Below, in pieces: positions 25,585 to 35,078 of a stretch of DNA of 64,000 nucleotides. Source of the DNA: Prevotella intermedia ATCC 25611 = DSM 20706 (lineage in GTDB: Bacteria > Bacteroidota > Bacteroidia > Bacteroidales > Bacteroidaceae). Under the pieces are notes generated by a model. The model worked only from the letters and a program-made list of their open reading frames with translations. It did no database searches and had not been told where the DNA came from. Location of the stretch: the NCBI RefSeq assembly GCF_001953955.1, contig NZ_CP019300.1:1488001-1552000 (forward strand). Reading direction: 5' to 3'. Positions within the stretch are counted from its first letter, which is position 1. Every line of letters begins with the position of its first letter. A program made the position numbers and the translations under genes.

Positions 25585-26943
25585 ATGAAAAGAATAATTA
25601 CTACATCGTTATTAGGCATTGCATTGACAACACCCATCTTTGCACAAACAAACGGCCAACAACAAGAAAGAAACAATCGGTTACTAACACCTCCAAGTGT
25701 TCCCGAAAAGTACGTTCCTACTGCTGAAAACCTTGCAGCACGCAAGAGGTTTGAAGGATTTCGCTTCGGAATATTCCTGCATTGGGGCATTTACAGCACC
25801 TTTGCACAAGGCGAATGGTACTTGAACGGCAAAATAAACAAAGACGAATACGCCAAGGCTGCATCGGCTTTCTATCCATCGTATTTCGATGCCAATGCTT
25901 GGGTAAGTGCCATTAAGGACTCTGGAGCAAAGTATATTACTTTCACATCGCGCCACCACGACAGCTTCTCAATGTTCAAAACGAAGGAAAGCAACTACAA
26001 TATCGTAGACGCAACACCCTTCAAGCGTGATGTGCTGAAAGAACTTGCCGATGCCTGCCATAAGCAAGATATAGACCTGCACATATATTATTCTATTCTC
26101 GATTGGATACGCGAGGACTATCCCATCGGCAGAACAGGTCTCTACACAGGCAGAAACCTAAAGCCCAACTACGATACTTACTTCAACTTTATGAAAGGAC
26201 AAGTAAGCGAATTGCTCCACAACTACGGCAAAGTGGGTGCTATTTGGTTGGACGGTTATTGGGACCACGACAGCGACAGTATTCCGTTCGATTGGCGTAT
26301 GGAAGAGTTCTACCGTTACATTCACGATATTCAGCCTGCCTGCTTGATAGGCAATAACCACCACATAACGCCAATAGACGGTGAGGATTTCCAAATGTTT
26401 GAGCGCGATTTACCTGGCGAAAACAAGGCAGGACTGTCTGGTCAGGCTATCAGTCGCCTACCTCTCGAAGCCTGCCAGACGATGAATGGCATGTGGGGAT
26501 ACAAGGTTTCAGACATCAATTACAAATCAACCAACCAACTTATAGAACTCCTCGTGCGTTCGGCAGCTAAGGGAAGCAACCTCTTGCTCAACATCGGTCC
26601 ACAGCCAAACGGCGAACTTCCTGCGCTTGCACTCGACCGTTTGCAAGGCATTGGCAAATGGTTGCAACAGTATGGAGAAACCATTTACGAAACAATGGCA
26701 GGCGATGTGGCAGAAGCCGATTGGGGTGTGAGCACATCAAAGGGCAAGAAAACCTACCTACACATATTTAAACAAGACGCTGAAACCATTTCGTGCGCAT
26801 TCTCGGCAAAGCCTAAACGCGTTATCGACTTCATTTCTCGCCAGCCACTTTCGCACAGTTACGACAAAAAAACAAAAACACTTACCGTCCACATCGACAA
26901 CCATAAGAACGTCGTAGATTATGTAATAGAAATAGAGAAATAA
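25585..26943 (+). CDS. Exported alpha-L-fucosidase, glycoside hydrolase family 29
   Basis: Removes alpha-linked L-fucose from glycans. It has a signal peptide (MKRIITTSLLGIALTTPIFAQ) and then a 430-residue GH29 catalytic domain: FRFGIFLHWGIYS (59-71), KYITFTSRHHDSFSMF (116-131) and the nucleophile region GAIWLDGYWD (Asp223). A beta-sandwich C-terminal part of about 90 residues follows. Periplasmic or surface location is expected. GH29 of Bacteroidota acts on host mucin or milk glycans; linkage preference cannot be read from sequence. It is followed by cutC after 5 bases, so both form one unit. Confidence 0.95.
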   Translation: MKRIITTSLLGIALTTPIFAQTNGQQQERNNRLLTPPSVPEKYVPTAENLAARKRFEGFRFGIFLHWGIYSTFAQGEWYLNGKINKDEYAKAASAFYPSYFDANAWVSAIKDSGAKYITFTSRHHDSFSMFKTKESNYNIVDATPFKRDVLKELADACHKQDIDLHIYYSILDWIREDYPIGRTGLYTGRNLKPNYDTYFNFMKGQVSELLHNYGKVGAIWLDGYWDHDSDSIPFDWRMEEFYRYIHDIQPACLIGNNHHITPIDGEDFQMFERDLPGENKAGLSGQAISRLPLEACQTMNGMWGYKVSDINYKSTNQLIELLVRSAAKGSNLLLNIGPQPNGELPALALDRLQGIGKWLQQYGETIYETMAGDVAEADWGVSTSKGKKTYLHIFKQDAETISCAFSAKPKRVIDFISRQPLSHSYDKKTKTLTVHIDNHKNVVDYVIEIEK

Positions 26944-26948
26944 CGATT

Positions 26949-27626
26949 ATGCCGATATTAGAAGTTTGCACAGGAAGCCTGCAAAGCGTTATGAACGCCG
27001 TAAAGGGCGGAGCACAGCGCATAGAACTTTGTTCTGCCCTCTCGCTTGACGGACTGACACCATCGTTGGGACTTATAAAAACGGTGCGCACACTGTTTCC
27101 TGAACTCACCATTCACGCACTTATCAGAGTGCGTGAAGGCGATTTCTGTTACACCGAAGAGGAAGTCAAGGCAATGGAAACCGACATTAAAGCCGTGCTT
27201 CCATACGCCGATGCGATTGTTTGCGGAGCACTAACCGCAGATGGCGACATAGACATTGCAACCACACGCCGACTGATTGACGCCTGCGAAGGAAAGCCAT
27301 TTACGTTTCACCGTGCTTTCGATGTTTGCAGAAACCCACTGAAAGCACTCGACGAACTTGCAGCACTACACTGCACACGTGTACTGACATCGGGACAAAC
27401 CCCTACTGCCGAAGCAGGCATACCTGCATTGAAAGAATATGTAAAGCACACTGAAGGACGTATGACCATCTTGCCAGGCGGCGGCGTTACGCCTCTGAAT
27501 GCTAAAAAGATACTCGCAGAAACAGGGGCTACCGAGATACACGGGTCGGCATCGGGAATAGCAGAAAACGGCAGAAAAGAAACGCTTACCGAAGTAGTGG
27601 CACAGATTCTTCAAGAAATAAAGTAG
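26949..27626 (+). CDS. cutC: Copper homeostasis protein CutC
   Basis: A 225-residue TIM-barrel of the CutC family, starting MPILEVCTGSLQSVMNAVKGGAQRIELC and containing GLTPSLGLIKTV, RVREGDFCY, FHRAFDVCRNPLKALDEL, VLTSGQ and ILPGGGVTPLNAKKIL, all diagnostic. CutC was linked to copper tolerance in E. coli but its biochemical role is unsettled; the family name is more certain than the function. It starts 5 bases after the fucosidase stop and ends before a strong terminator at 27728. Confidence 0.93.
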   Translation: MPILEVCTGSLQSVMNAVKGGAQRIELCSALSLDGLTPSLGLIKTVRTLFPELTIHALIRVREGDFCYTEEEVKAMETDIKAVLPYADAIVCGALTADGDIDIATTRRLIDACEGKPFTFHRAFDVCRNPLKALDELAALHCTRVLTSGQTPTAEAGIPALKEYVKHTEGRMTILPGGGVTPLNAKKILAETGATEIHGSASGIAENGRKETLTEVVAQILQEIK

Positions 27627-27727
27627 TCAAAGCAACTTAAACTATTGAATACAACACTGTTAAACAGCAGTTGTTCATCTGCGAAAAAGTGGGCATAGCC
27701 TCCTCTTCTACCACTATCAATCTACTG

Positions 27728-27760
27728 AAACCGCTCTGCAATGTTATTGCAGAGCGGTTT
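27728..27760 (+). terminator. Terminator after cutC
   Basis: A perfect 14-bp stem (AAACCGCTCTGCAA with TTGCAGAGCGGTTT) and a 5-base loop; the following T-run is weak (GTTGTAG). Confidence 0.75.
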
Positions 27761-27875
27761 GTTGTAGTGTTGCTGATACGCCACAATAACGTTGCCAAAG
27801 CAGGTTAAGCAAGTAATCTTGTAGATATTCTTTAGCAAGCCTCCTGTTGAAATAATGAGAGCTTTTCTGTTTAAC

Positions 27876-28065
27876 TTTGTAAAGATAATTCTGTTAAAAA
27901 GTGATAACTGCGCTTTGACATTGCGAAAGCGGCTCTTTTGCGATGCAAAACCTACGCTTTTACCGTGCAAAACAGCCGCTTTTGGAACGCAAAACAATAG
28001 GTTTTGTAATTCACTGATGTATAAAGAGTTACACAATAGATATGCTTGCGAAAAATATTTACACA
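27876..28065 (-). repeat. 188-bp palindromic repeat, copy E
   Basis: Minus orientation, state as copy A (outer GCGGCT, middle GCGTAG). Similarity to copies A and G continues for about 80 bp beyond the right end of the element (to about 27790), so a longer form near 290 bp exists. It is joined directly to the small inverted-repeat element at 28095. Confidence 0.95.
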
Positions 28066-28094
28066 TCTATTACCTTCTTTTTGCTCATAAAATA

Positions 28095-28206
28095 ACGTGA
28101 GTTTGGTGTAAGAATTAGTCGAAGATACTGCACTTCTTTTTGATTATAGGCATATTAAAGTATCTTATAAATAATATACCTGCATAATTCTTACACCAAC
28201 TCACGT
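28095..28206. mobile_element. Short MITE-like element, 112 bp, related ends
   Basis: Inverted ends of 22-23 bp starting ACGTGAGTT and reading TTGGTGTAAGAATTA inward, with a single-base length difference. The first nine bases equal the ends of the MITE at 22016. The core is only about 67 bp. No matching target duplication is visible outside the ends. It abuts copy E of the 188-bp repeat. Confidence 0.75.
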
Positions 28207-28226
28207 TCGCCACAAGGCATACGCAA

Positions 28227-28263
28227 AACGCCCATCTTGCTGTTGAATGGCAAGATGGGCGTT
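28227..28263 (-). terminator. Terminator after the transglutaminase-like gene
   Basis: A perfect 14-bp stem (AACGCCCATCTTGC with GCAAGATGGGCGTT), 9-base loop, with CGTTTTG following on the minus strand, 35 bases past the stop. Confidence 0.75.
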
Positions 28264-28297
28264 ATTCTTGATAGCACTTTGGCTATTTTAGCTGTGC

Positions 28298-30760
28298 TTA
28301 CAACTTTCCTATAACTTTCAAAATCTGCTCACCTATATTAATTGTATAGCCTTGTTGAATATATACAACACGATTGAAGCTATCGCAAATCAGGAATATT
28401 GGGAGCGACGGACTTGTTAGTTTCATTTGCTCGCGTATTTCGCTTACAATCTTCTTATCAACATCTGTGCCCCATACAACGTTAGAAGGAAGGTTGTCGA
28501 ACTCCTTGAAATTGAAGCGAGACAGATGGTCGGCATCTTCAAAAAGGAAAATCATCTTGCGTCCCCACTTCTCAAACTGCGCCTTATAGGTGCTGATGTC
28601 GCGCAAGGTATGGTTGGTTGGTTCTTGGTTTGGTGCAACAATGCCCACCATATAGTAGCCTCTGCCTGCCGTAGACAACAAGCTCTTGTCGGTGTTGGTC
28701 GCCATATCGTGGTAGATGTCTTCGGCATTGAAACTGCCAATCACCTGCACAGCATCTTCGCTTTCGCGCATCGTGAACGGCAAACGTGTTTCTCCGCCAG
28801 CCTTTATCGTGAACAAATGGGTTTCAGCCAACACCTGTCCGCTTGCCATACGTGTACCCGTAATGAGCATATAGGTGCCTTCTTCTAATTCAGCACCTTT
28901 CTCAAAGTCGGCTTTCCACGTAGCATCTTCTGGATAAGTAAGAAGCTGTGCAACACCATTTTCTATTTTACTCAACGTGAAATGGCTGTAATATTTAGGG
29001 TTATCGTTATACTTTGTCGGCTTGTATGCTAACAACAACTTACCCTTTGGCACACTCTTTTCAGCCTGTTTGCCGTCAAATTCCACATCTACCCAAGCAC
29101 CGTTGGCATTGTATTGCAGTTTTCCGTTGATTTCATTGATGCGTGCAGGGAAACCTAAACTGCGGGCAGCAGCTACAAAGAAGATTGCCCTACCCAACTT
29201 GTCGGTTTTCTTTTCGCGCCAAACACTCATAGGCAGCATACGCAATCGTTGTGGGTTGTGGGTCTCATCAATTACGATGTTCGACTTACACCACGCTATA
29301 AGAGCTTGCGGAGTCTTTATATTTGCCATCTTTTCTGCCAAGAAATGGCGATAAGGCGATAGCCATTCTATTTCTATACGAGGGTTCATTACGTACTTGC
29401 AATAGAGTTCCGAAGTGTTTGTTTCGGCAACTTCGTGGTCTTTCAACACCTCTAACTGCACGTCGCGAAGGTCTTTTTCCGAAATAACATCTAACAGACG
29501 CTGTGCCATTTCCTTATTCTTCGCCTCGCGCAAGAAAGTCTGAATGGTTGCATAATTGCCACGCGACTTGTCTTTCATCGTAGCTTCGTATGCCTGACGG
29601 ATAGAGTCTTCGTAAGCTAAACGCTTTGTATTTTCTGCTCGTTGTGCATCGGTAACATTCGGAAGAACAGTGCTTATCGATGGTGGCGTAATGTCCCAAG
29701 TCTTTGTTTGAGGCAATCCGTTGCGCTTTAACACAAGGCGCAGTTCCTTGGTCTTGCCAAACGAAACCTTGTCAATGCCTACCTTGCCGTCTTTAGATGC
29801 CCAGACTATCATATCGCCCTTACCTGCTGTAAGCGTAGCCACACCGTTGTCGTTGGTTGTTTTCTTTGCAACAGAGTAAAATTCGGCATAGTTGTAGAGT
29901 TTAAATTCCACCTTTGCGCCTTTCACACGCTTGCCGTTTTCGTCTACAACTACTACTTTTACCTCTGCCGTAGGCGCATAATTGCTGATTACATTTATCT
30001 CCGTGTAGAGCGGAGTCTTGCTCATTACTTCTTCAGGACCATCGTAATCGCCAAACACTTTCGTGTGCATAAGCATACCACGAGAGGCACTTTCGTTGAA
30101 CCAACCTAAGTTAAGAATAGGCTCAGGCTCGCACGCTCCGAGGAAATACCATTTACCGTCTGCCCACGCTTCTACCCATGCGTGATTATCGTCGGTATGC
30201 GCCCAACGTGGCGTATACACTTGTCGGGCAGGTATGCCAACCGACCTGAGAGCGGCAACGAGGAAGGTACTCTCTTCGCCACATCTGCCGTATGCCGTGC
30301 AAACCGAAGCCAACGGACTGCTTGTGCGGCCATCAGTCGGACGATAGGTAACTTTTTCGTGGCACCAATGGTTCACTTCCAAGATTGCATCTTTCATCGA
30401 AAGATGCTTCACACGGTTCTTTAGTTCTGCGTAAAACACTTTGCGGCTTTCGTCCAAGTTCTCGTTGTTCACACGAACAGGCAGCACAAAATGTTTAAAC
30501 TCGCGTTCGGGAATGGTCTTTCCCCACGGCATTTCACGGCGTGCCTGCAATGTCAGCGCAATGTTTTCCTCGTAAAAAGCTTTGCTATAATCGGTTTTGT
30601 CGGGCAAAGCCATGTACTTATAAAGGAAATTCAAATAATTTGTTTCAGGTTTTACAGCCGTCTTTACATCTCCTTTCTGACGATTGCAAAGATTGCTTGC
30701 ACTGCTACCACCACTCCAACAAAAGGCTAATGCCAGCAAAAATAGAATGTTTTTTCTCAT
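28298..30760 (-). CDS. Exported protein with two transglutaminase-like domains
   Basis: The ATG at 30760 is preferred (820 residues) because it begins a signal peptide, MRKNILFLLALAFCWSGGSS; an upstream ATG would add 12 residues. The first transglutaminase-like domain (about 140-240) has the catalytic Cys in TAYGRCGEESTFLVAALRS and the His in DDNHAWVEAW, with YFLGACEPEP where the third residue is expected. An Ig-like carboxypeptidase-type domain follows (AEVKVVVVDENGKRVKGAKV). A second, less conserved papain-like segment (LGRAIFFVAAARSLGFPARI) and a thioredoxin-like tail (LPIFLICDSFNRVVYIQQGY) complete it. It may be a periplasmic or surface peptidase or amidase; the substrate is unknown. Confidence 0.8.
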   Translation of the reverse strand: MRKNILFLLALAFCWSGGSSASNLCNRQKGDVKTAVKPETNYLNFLYKYMALPDKTDYSKAFYEENIALTLQARREMPWGKTIPEREFKHFVLPVRVNNENLDESRKVFYAELKNRVKHLSMKDAILEVNHWCHEKVTYRPTDGRTSSPLASVCTAYGRCGEESTFLVAALRSVGIPARQVYTPRWAHTDDNHAWVEAWADGKWYFLGACEPEPILNLGWFNESASRGMLMHTKVFGDYDGPEEVMSKTPLYTEINVISNYAPTAEVKVVVVDENGKRVKGAKVEFKLYNYAEFYSVAKKTTNDNGVATLTAGKGDMIVWASKDGKVGIDKVSFGKTKELRLVLKRNGLPQTKTWDITPPSISTVLPNVTDAQRAENTKRLAYEDSIRQAYEATMKDKSRGNYATIQTFLREAKNKEMAQRLLDVISEKDLRDVQLEVLKDHEVAETNTSELYCKYVMNPRIEIEWLSPYRHFLAEKMANIKTPQALIAWCKSNIVIDETHNPQRLRMLPMSVWREKKTDKLGRAIFFVAAARSLGFPARINEINGKLQYNANGAWVDVEFDGKQAEKSVPKGKLLLAYKPTKYNDNPKYYSHFTLSKIENGVAQLLTYPEDATWKADFEKGAELEEGTYMLITGTRMASGQVLAETHLFTIKAGGETRLPFTMRESEDAVQVIGSFNAEDIYHDMATNTDKSLLSTAGRGYYMVGIVAPNQEPTNHTLRDISTYKAQFEKWGRKMIFLFEDADHLSRFNFKEFDNLPSNVVWGTDVDKKIVSEIREQMKLTSPSLPIFLICDSFNRVVYIQQGYTINIGEQILKVIGKL

Positions 30761-30944
30761 TTTAGTAAAATTCAGACGAGCCTGAAATAAGCTCAAAGTG
30801 ATTTAGATAATATTGTTTTAGGCAAAATTACACTTTTTTATTGAGTAAGAAAAATTATATAATATCTTTTTTCAAAAACACTTCAATTCTGTTTCTCCTA
30901 CATTCTCCACCTTATATTTATAAAGGAAAAGACAACAATAAAAG

Positions 30945-31132
30945 TGTTAATATTTTTCGCAAGAATAGCTATCACATAACTCTCTCTGTATCAACATACT
31001 ACAAAACCTATTGTTTTGCATTCCCAAAGCGTAGGTTTTGCACGGTAAAAGCGGCTCTTTTGCATCGCAAAACCTACGCTTTCGCAACGTCAAATCGAAA
31101 CTATCATTTTTCTTCGGAATTATATTTACAAT
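30945..31132 (+). repeat. 188-bp palindromic repeat, copy F
   Basis: Plus orientation, alternative state (outer GCGTAG, middle GCGGCT), 22-bp pitch kept. It occupies most of the 484-bp gap between the divergent transglutaminase-like gene and prmA. A TACATTTG box at 31215-31222 may be the prmA -7 element. Confidence 0.95.
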
Positions 31133-31244
31133 ATGTTCGCTATATAGCCAGTTTCATAAAGCAGCGAAACAGATTAATGCATTGCCTTTTTTACCGATTT
31201 AAATATTTTATTTGTACATTTGCAATATATAAAAATAAATTGTG

Positions 31245-32114
31245 ATGAAGTACCTACAAATAACATTTAAGGTTAGTCCAGATACCGAATTAGTGCGCGA
31301 ACTCTTGGTAGCAATGGCAGGTGAAGCAGGTTGCGACTCGTTTTATGAGGAAGAAGATATGGTAAAAGGATATTGTCTTGAAGATGTTTTCGACGAACAA
31401 ACATTGAAAGAAGGCATTTCCAACTTTATTCTACCCGATACAAAAATAGAATATAAGGTAGAAAAAGCCGAAGATAAGAACTGGAACGAAGAATGGGAAA
31501 AGGCAGGATTTGCTCCTATTATCATCAACGAAAGATGCGTTATTTGCAGTGTAAAGGAGGAAAATCCGCAAGCATTGATAGAGAATGCAGAAGGCAATAG
31601 CCCTTTAATTATAAGGATAGACCCTAAGCAGGCTTTTGGTTCGGGCACCCACGAAACCACACAAATGATTGTTGCACAATTGTTGGGTATGGATTTAAAA
31701 GGGAAAAACGTATTGGACTGTGGCTGCGGTACGGGAATCTTGTCGATAGTAGCAGGCAAATGCGGTGCAAGAAAGGTTTGCGGATACGACATTGATGAAT
31801 GGAGTGTGAGGAACACGATAGAAAACGCTGCAACCAACAATGTAGTGCTTGAAGTAAAAGAAGGTAACAGAGAGGTTATAAACGACTTCGACGAGAAGTT
31901 CGATGTTGTTATTGCGAATATAAACCGTAACATATTGCTCGCCGATATGCCTGCTTTTGTAGAAGCAATGAAGCCCCAAGCAACCTTGATTCTAAGTGGT
32001 TTCTACGAAGAAGACGTTGCTTTGTTGGAAGAAAAAGCCGTTAGTCTTGGACTGAAAAAGAGTCAATGCCAAGCGAATCACTTATGGACGTGTTTGACAT
32101 TTCATCGGAATTAG
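31245..32114 (+). CDS. prmA: Ribosomal protein L11 methyltransferase
   Basis: Methylates lysines of ribosomal protein L11 using S-adenosylmethionine. The 289-residue protein has a short N-terminal substrate domain and the SAM-binding motif VLDCGCGTGILSIVAG (about 158-173). Typical PrmA motifs precede and follow it: IRIDPKQAFGSGTHETT and VIANINRNILL. A GTG at 31242 could be used instead of the ATG at 31245. Its 3' end overlaps the convergent lysozyme gene by 74 bp. Confidence 0.95.
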   Translation: MKYLQITFKVSPDTELVRELLVAMAGEAGCDSFYEEEDMVKGYCLEDVFDEQTLKEGISNFILPDTKIEYKVEKAEDKNWNEEWEKAGFAPIIINERCVICSVKEENPQALIENAEGNSPLIIRIDPKQAFGSGTHETTQMIVAQLLGMDLKGKNVLDCGCGTGILSIVAGKCGARKVCGYDIDEWSVRNTIENAATNNVVLEVKEGNREVINDFDEKFDVVIANINRNILLADMPAFVEAMKPQATLILSGFYEEDVALLEEKAVSLGLKKSQCQANHLWTCLTFHRN

Positions 32115-32913
32115 GTTCGGGAATGAGCAGTTGGGTCAGGTTATAGTAAGACCCATTAAAGATATTAAGGTCTACATAGCCTTTTATGCCTGGCAGTTTT
32201 CCGGCATCGGTATGTTGCCAAAAGAGCCATTTGCCAGGATATTCCATCTTGTCTACATAGTAGTGGGCAATCCAGTAAGGATAGTCGTCAAAGCGAGAAT
32301 CGGACAAATATTGGTCTTTAAATTTATAATAGGTGTAAATAATAGGCTTTACATGGAACTTATCTTCTATGATATGCAACCATGTAAGAACGTTTTGCTG
32401 GAACTCTTCCGTACTGATGTCGGTTGGTTTTGTCTCTATATCCAGCACAGGGGGCAAGTCGCCTGGTTCTAAAGGCGTCATAGCCAAATAGAAATAAGCC
32501 TGACGACGGGGTGAAGATTTGTTGCTCCAGAAATGATAAGCACCACGAATAAGTCCTGCTTCCTTTGCATTAGCGAAGTTTGCACGGAAGTTTCTGTCTA
32601 CGTGGCTGTCGCCTTCAGTAGATTTCATAAAGACAAATCGCAAAGGCGACTGCTCTATGAGCGCATTGCGAAGTCGTCCCCAATTCACATTGCCTTGGTG
32701 GTGGCTAATATCTATACCGTGTATTTCGTAGCCATCGGGATACTCGGGGTCGCCATAAATGGCTCGCCAGCGAAATCCTGACGGAGCAACCAAAAACAAA
32801 TAAAGCAAAAAGCAATAAATAAAGGCAATGGATATGCCTCCAATCCACCATACCCTTTTGGGCATTTCACGCAATTTTGTGCGAAATTGGTTGATTGTCT
32901 TGAACATATCCAT
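32041..32913 (-). CDS. Membrane-anchored GH25 lysozyme-like muramidase
   Basis: Hydrolyses peptidoglycan glycan strands. The 290-residue protein has a short cytoplasmic N-terminus, one membrane segment (WWIGGISIAFIYCFLLYLFL, residues 22-41) and a GH25 domain. The domain shows the catalytic pattern GIDISHHQGNVNWG (Asp), FVFMKSTEGDSHVDRNF and LPPVLDIET (Asp-x-Glu). The membrane anchor places the enzyme on the periplasmic face. Its last 24 codons overlap prmA on the opposite strand. It lies 29 bases behind PFP on the same strand and is probably co-transcribed. Confidence 0.93.
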   Translation of the reverse strand: MDMFKTINQFRTKLREMPKRVWWIGGISIAFIYCFLLYLFLVAPSGFRWRAIYGDPEYPDGYEIHGIDISHHQGNVNWGRLRNALIEQSPLRFVFMKSTEGDSHVDRNFRANFANAKEAGLIRGAYHFWSNKSSPRRQAYFYLAMTPLEPGDLPPVLDIETKPTDISTEEFQQNVLTWLHIIEDKFHVKPIIYTYYKFKDQYLSDSRFDDYPYWIAHYYVDKMEYPGKWLFWQHTDAGKLPGIKGYVDLNIFNGSYYNLTQLLIPEPNSDEMSNTSISDSLGIDSFSVQD

Positions 32914-32942
32914 TGCCTTATCTTAATGCCATCGTTTCTTGT

Positions 32943-34601
32943 TTAAAAAACGAAGACTTCCTTACCTTGTTCCAATGCCAATGTTCGCGTTGTTTGGTCG
33001 CAAACATCTGACGGTCCCCAATACTGAACAGGACCAGGGTAAATGTAGCTTGTTTCCTTAGCCCACTTACTGCGCAACTTCACAAATTCCTTGAAAGGTG
33101 CCCCATCAAGTTCCACCAATGCTTTGCGAATAACAGGCTTCAATTCGCCATTACGGCGTTCGATGTTCATCATCATCGTAATAGGCACACCGCCAGCTAT
33201 CCAGTCTTCTGCTTTTTCGGTTGTGTTCTTAATGATTGCCATATAGCCCGTTTTCCCGTTAGCAATAAGCTGAACCGCTGAAGTTCCGAGCGAATAGCAA
33301 TAGTCTGCATCGAAGTTTGACGGAGCAGCACAACGACCTTCATAGCCCAAGAAGTGGTGCAATGTTGCAAAGGTGCCATTGTATTTGCCTTGTTTAGCCC
33401 ACTTGTTCAACTTCATTGCCACCATATCAGAGATGAGTCTCTCGGTTTCTATGAGCGACACTTGTACGTTTCCGTGTGGGTCTCTATCAAGCGACAATTG
33501 GCGCGCAACACCTTCTGGGAGAGTTTCGAATGTAGCTTTGTTTCCTTCTGACAGATGTTCAATGATGTAAGCTCGCTGTGCATCAATGTCAAGGTCTTTA
33601 TAATCGTTACCGTGTTCTGCCAACAAATCGTTCAGTTCTTCAATGAGTCTGCCGATTGAAGGAATAAACTCGATAAGTCCTTCAGGTATCAACACCACGC
33701 CATAGTTGCGCCCGTCATGGGCACGGCGTGCCACTACCGTTGCAATATCTTCTACTATATCGTTCAATGATAAATCCTTTGCTTCTATTTCCTCTGAAAT
33801 CAAGCATATATTGGGTTGCGTTTGCAAAGCACATTCAAGCGCAATGTGTGAGGCAGAACGTCCCATCAACTTAATAAAGTGCCAGTACTTACGTGCTGAA
33901 TTGCAGTCGCGCGCAATATTGCCAATCAGTTCAGAATAAGTCTTGGTAGCTGTATCGAAGCCAAACGATGTTTCTATTTGGTCGTTCTTCAAGTCGCCAT
34001 CGATTGTTTTTGGACAACCGATAACTTGTACTCCATACTTCTTGGCTGCATAATACTCTGCGAGTACACAGGCATTCGTGTTTGAGTCGTCGCCACCTAC
34101 TATGACAAGTGCCTTTATATCGAGCTCTCGAATTATCTCTAATCCTTTCTCAAATTGTTCTTCTTTCTCCAATTTGGTGCGTCCAGAACCTATCAAATCG
34201 AAGCCGCCCGTATTTCTATATTTGTTCATAAGTACGTCGGTAATCTCAATATAGTTGTGATCTACCAAACCACCAGGACCCATAAGGAAACCAAACAGAC
34301 GGTTTTCAGGGTTTAACTTCTTCAGTTCATCGTACAAACCAGAAATCACATTGTGTCCGCCTGGAGCCTGTCCGCCTGACAAAATCACTCCGACATTTAT
34401 TCTAAAAGATTCTTGTTTCTCAGCTGGTACGAACTCAACAAGAGGCATACCATACGTATTTGGAAATAATTTCTTTATCTCTTCGTGGTTATCTACACTT
34501 TGGGTAGGTTCTCCTTCTTTAATCTTTACAGCACCTTTAAGAGCCTTTGGTAGTTTTGGCTGATAGCTTGCGCGTTCCTTTTGCAAAGCACTTGTTTCCA
34601 T
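32943..34601 (-). CDS. pfp: Diphosphate--fructose-6-phosphate 1-phosphotransferase
   Basis: Glycolytic phosphofructokinase that uses pyrophosphate instead of ATP and is reversible. The 552-residue long-form PFP shows VGVILSGGQAPGGHNVISG (about 72-90) and GGDDSNTNACVLAEYY, where the second Asp of GGDD blocks ATP and favours PPi. The catalytic CPKTIDGDLKND and the family-typical LMGRSASHIALECALQ follow. PPi-dependent glycolysis is common in anaerobic Bacteroidota. A -7 box (TACTTTTG, 34652-34659 minus strand) precedes it without a well-spaced -33 element. Confidence 0.96.
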   Translation of the reverse strand: METSALQKERASYQPKLPKALKGAVKIKEGEPTQSVDNHEEIKKLFPNTYGMPLVEFVPAEKQESFRINVGVILSGGQAPGGHNVISGLYDELKKLNPENRLFGFLMGPGGLVDHNYIEITDVLMNKYRNTGGFDLIGSGRTKLEKEEQFEKGLEIIRELDIKALVIVGGDDSNTNACVLAEYYAAKKYGVQVIGCPKTIDGDLKNDQIETSFGFDTATKTYSELIGNIARDCNSARKYWHFIKLMGRSASHIALECALQTQPNICLISEEIEAKDLSLNDIVEDIATVVARRAHDGRNYGVVLIPEGLIEFIPSIGRLIEELNDLLAEHGNDYKDLDIDAQRAYIIEHLSEGNKATFETLPEGVARQLSLDRDPHGNVQVSLIETERLISDMVAMKLNKWAKQGKYNGTFATLHHFLGYEGRCAAPSNFDADYCYSLGTSAVQLIANGKTGYMAIIKNTTEKAEDWIAGGVPITMMMNIERRNGELKPVIRKALVELDGAPFKEFVKLRSKWAKETSYIYPGPVQYWGPSDVCDQTTRTLALEQGKEVFVF

Positions 34602-34730
34602 ACTCTAATTCTTTTTAAACGTTATTTTTGAAACAATCTATATTATAGATGCAAAAGTAATCTTTTAAAACGACAATTGGGAACAAATAATGGTAAAATA
34701 AACAAATAACGCTAATTTTCTTGATACATA

Positions 34731-34762
34731 TTTGTTTTTGCTATTTTTTTATATTATCTTTG
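34731..34762 (+). promoter_or_regulatory. Promoter of the 34805-38233 operon
   Basis: TTTG at 34731-34734 and TATCTTTG at 34755-34762, 20 bases apart, 42 bases before the first gene. Confidence 0.8.
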
Positions 34763-34804
34763 AATCTTCAAAGTGAGTTTACGGAAAGATAATTCTACAA
34801 AAAA

Positions 34805-35077
34805 ATGGGAAATAAAAGAAATCTAAAGCGCACAATAAACTATATTTGTGGCGATTTATTTACAGAAGTCATAGCTGCATCGCTCTATGGCGACAATGTG
34901 AACAAAGAAAATATAGAAGCCCTTTTGACTTCTATTGTTCTTTTGCGCAATAATTACGTAGGTCGCATTTCACACGTTGAACCAGGAATGAAAGCAAAAG
35001 ACTATTTCAAAGATTTGAGAGAGAAGTTCGATGCAGAAGCAAATGAAATAATTGACCAAATCTGCAACTTAGTATAA
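34805..35077 (+). CDS. Conserved hypothetical protein, all-helical
   Basis: A 90-residue soluble, apparently all-alpha protein (MGNKRNLKRTINYICGDLFTE, then KDYFKDLREKFDAEANEIIDQ) that I do not assign to a named family. It has its own well-formed promoter and is followed after one base by an acyltransferase gene, so the two are translated from one message. The tight spacing is the main evidence that it is a real gene. Confidence 0.78.
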   Translation: MGNKRNLKRTINYICGDLFTEVIAASLYGDNVNKENIEALLTSIVLLRNNYVGRISHVEPGMKAKDYFKDLREKFDAEANEIIDQICNLV

Positions 35078-35078
35078 T

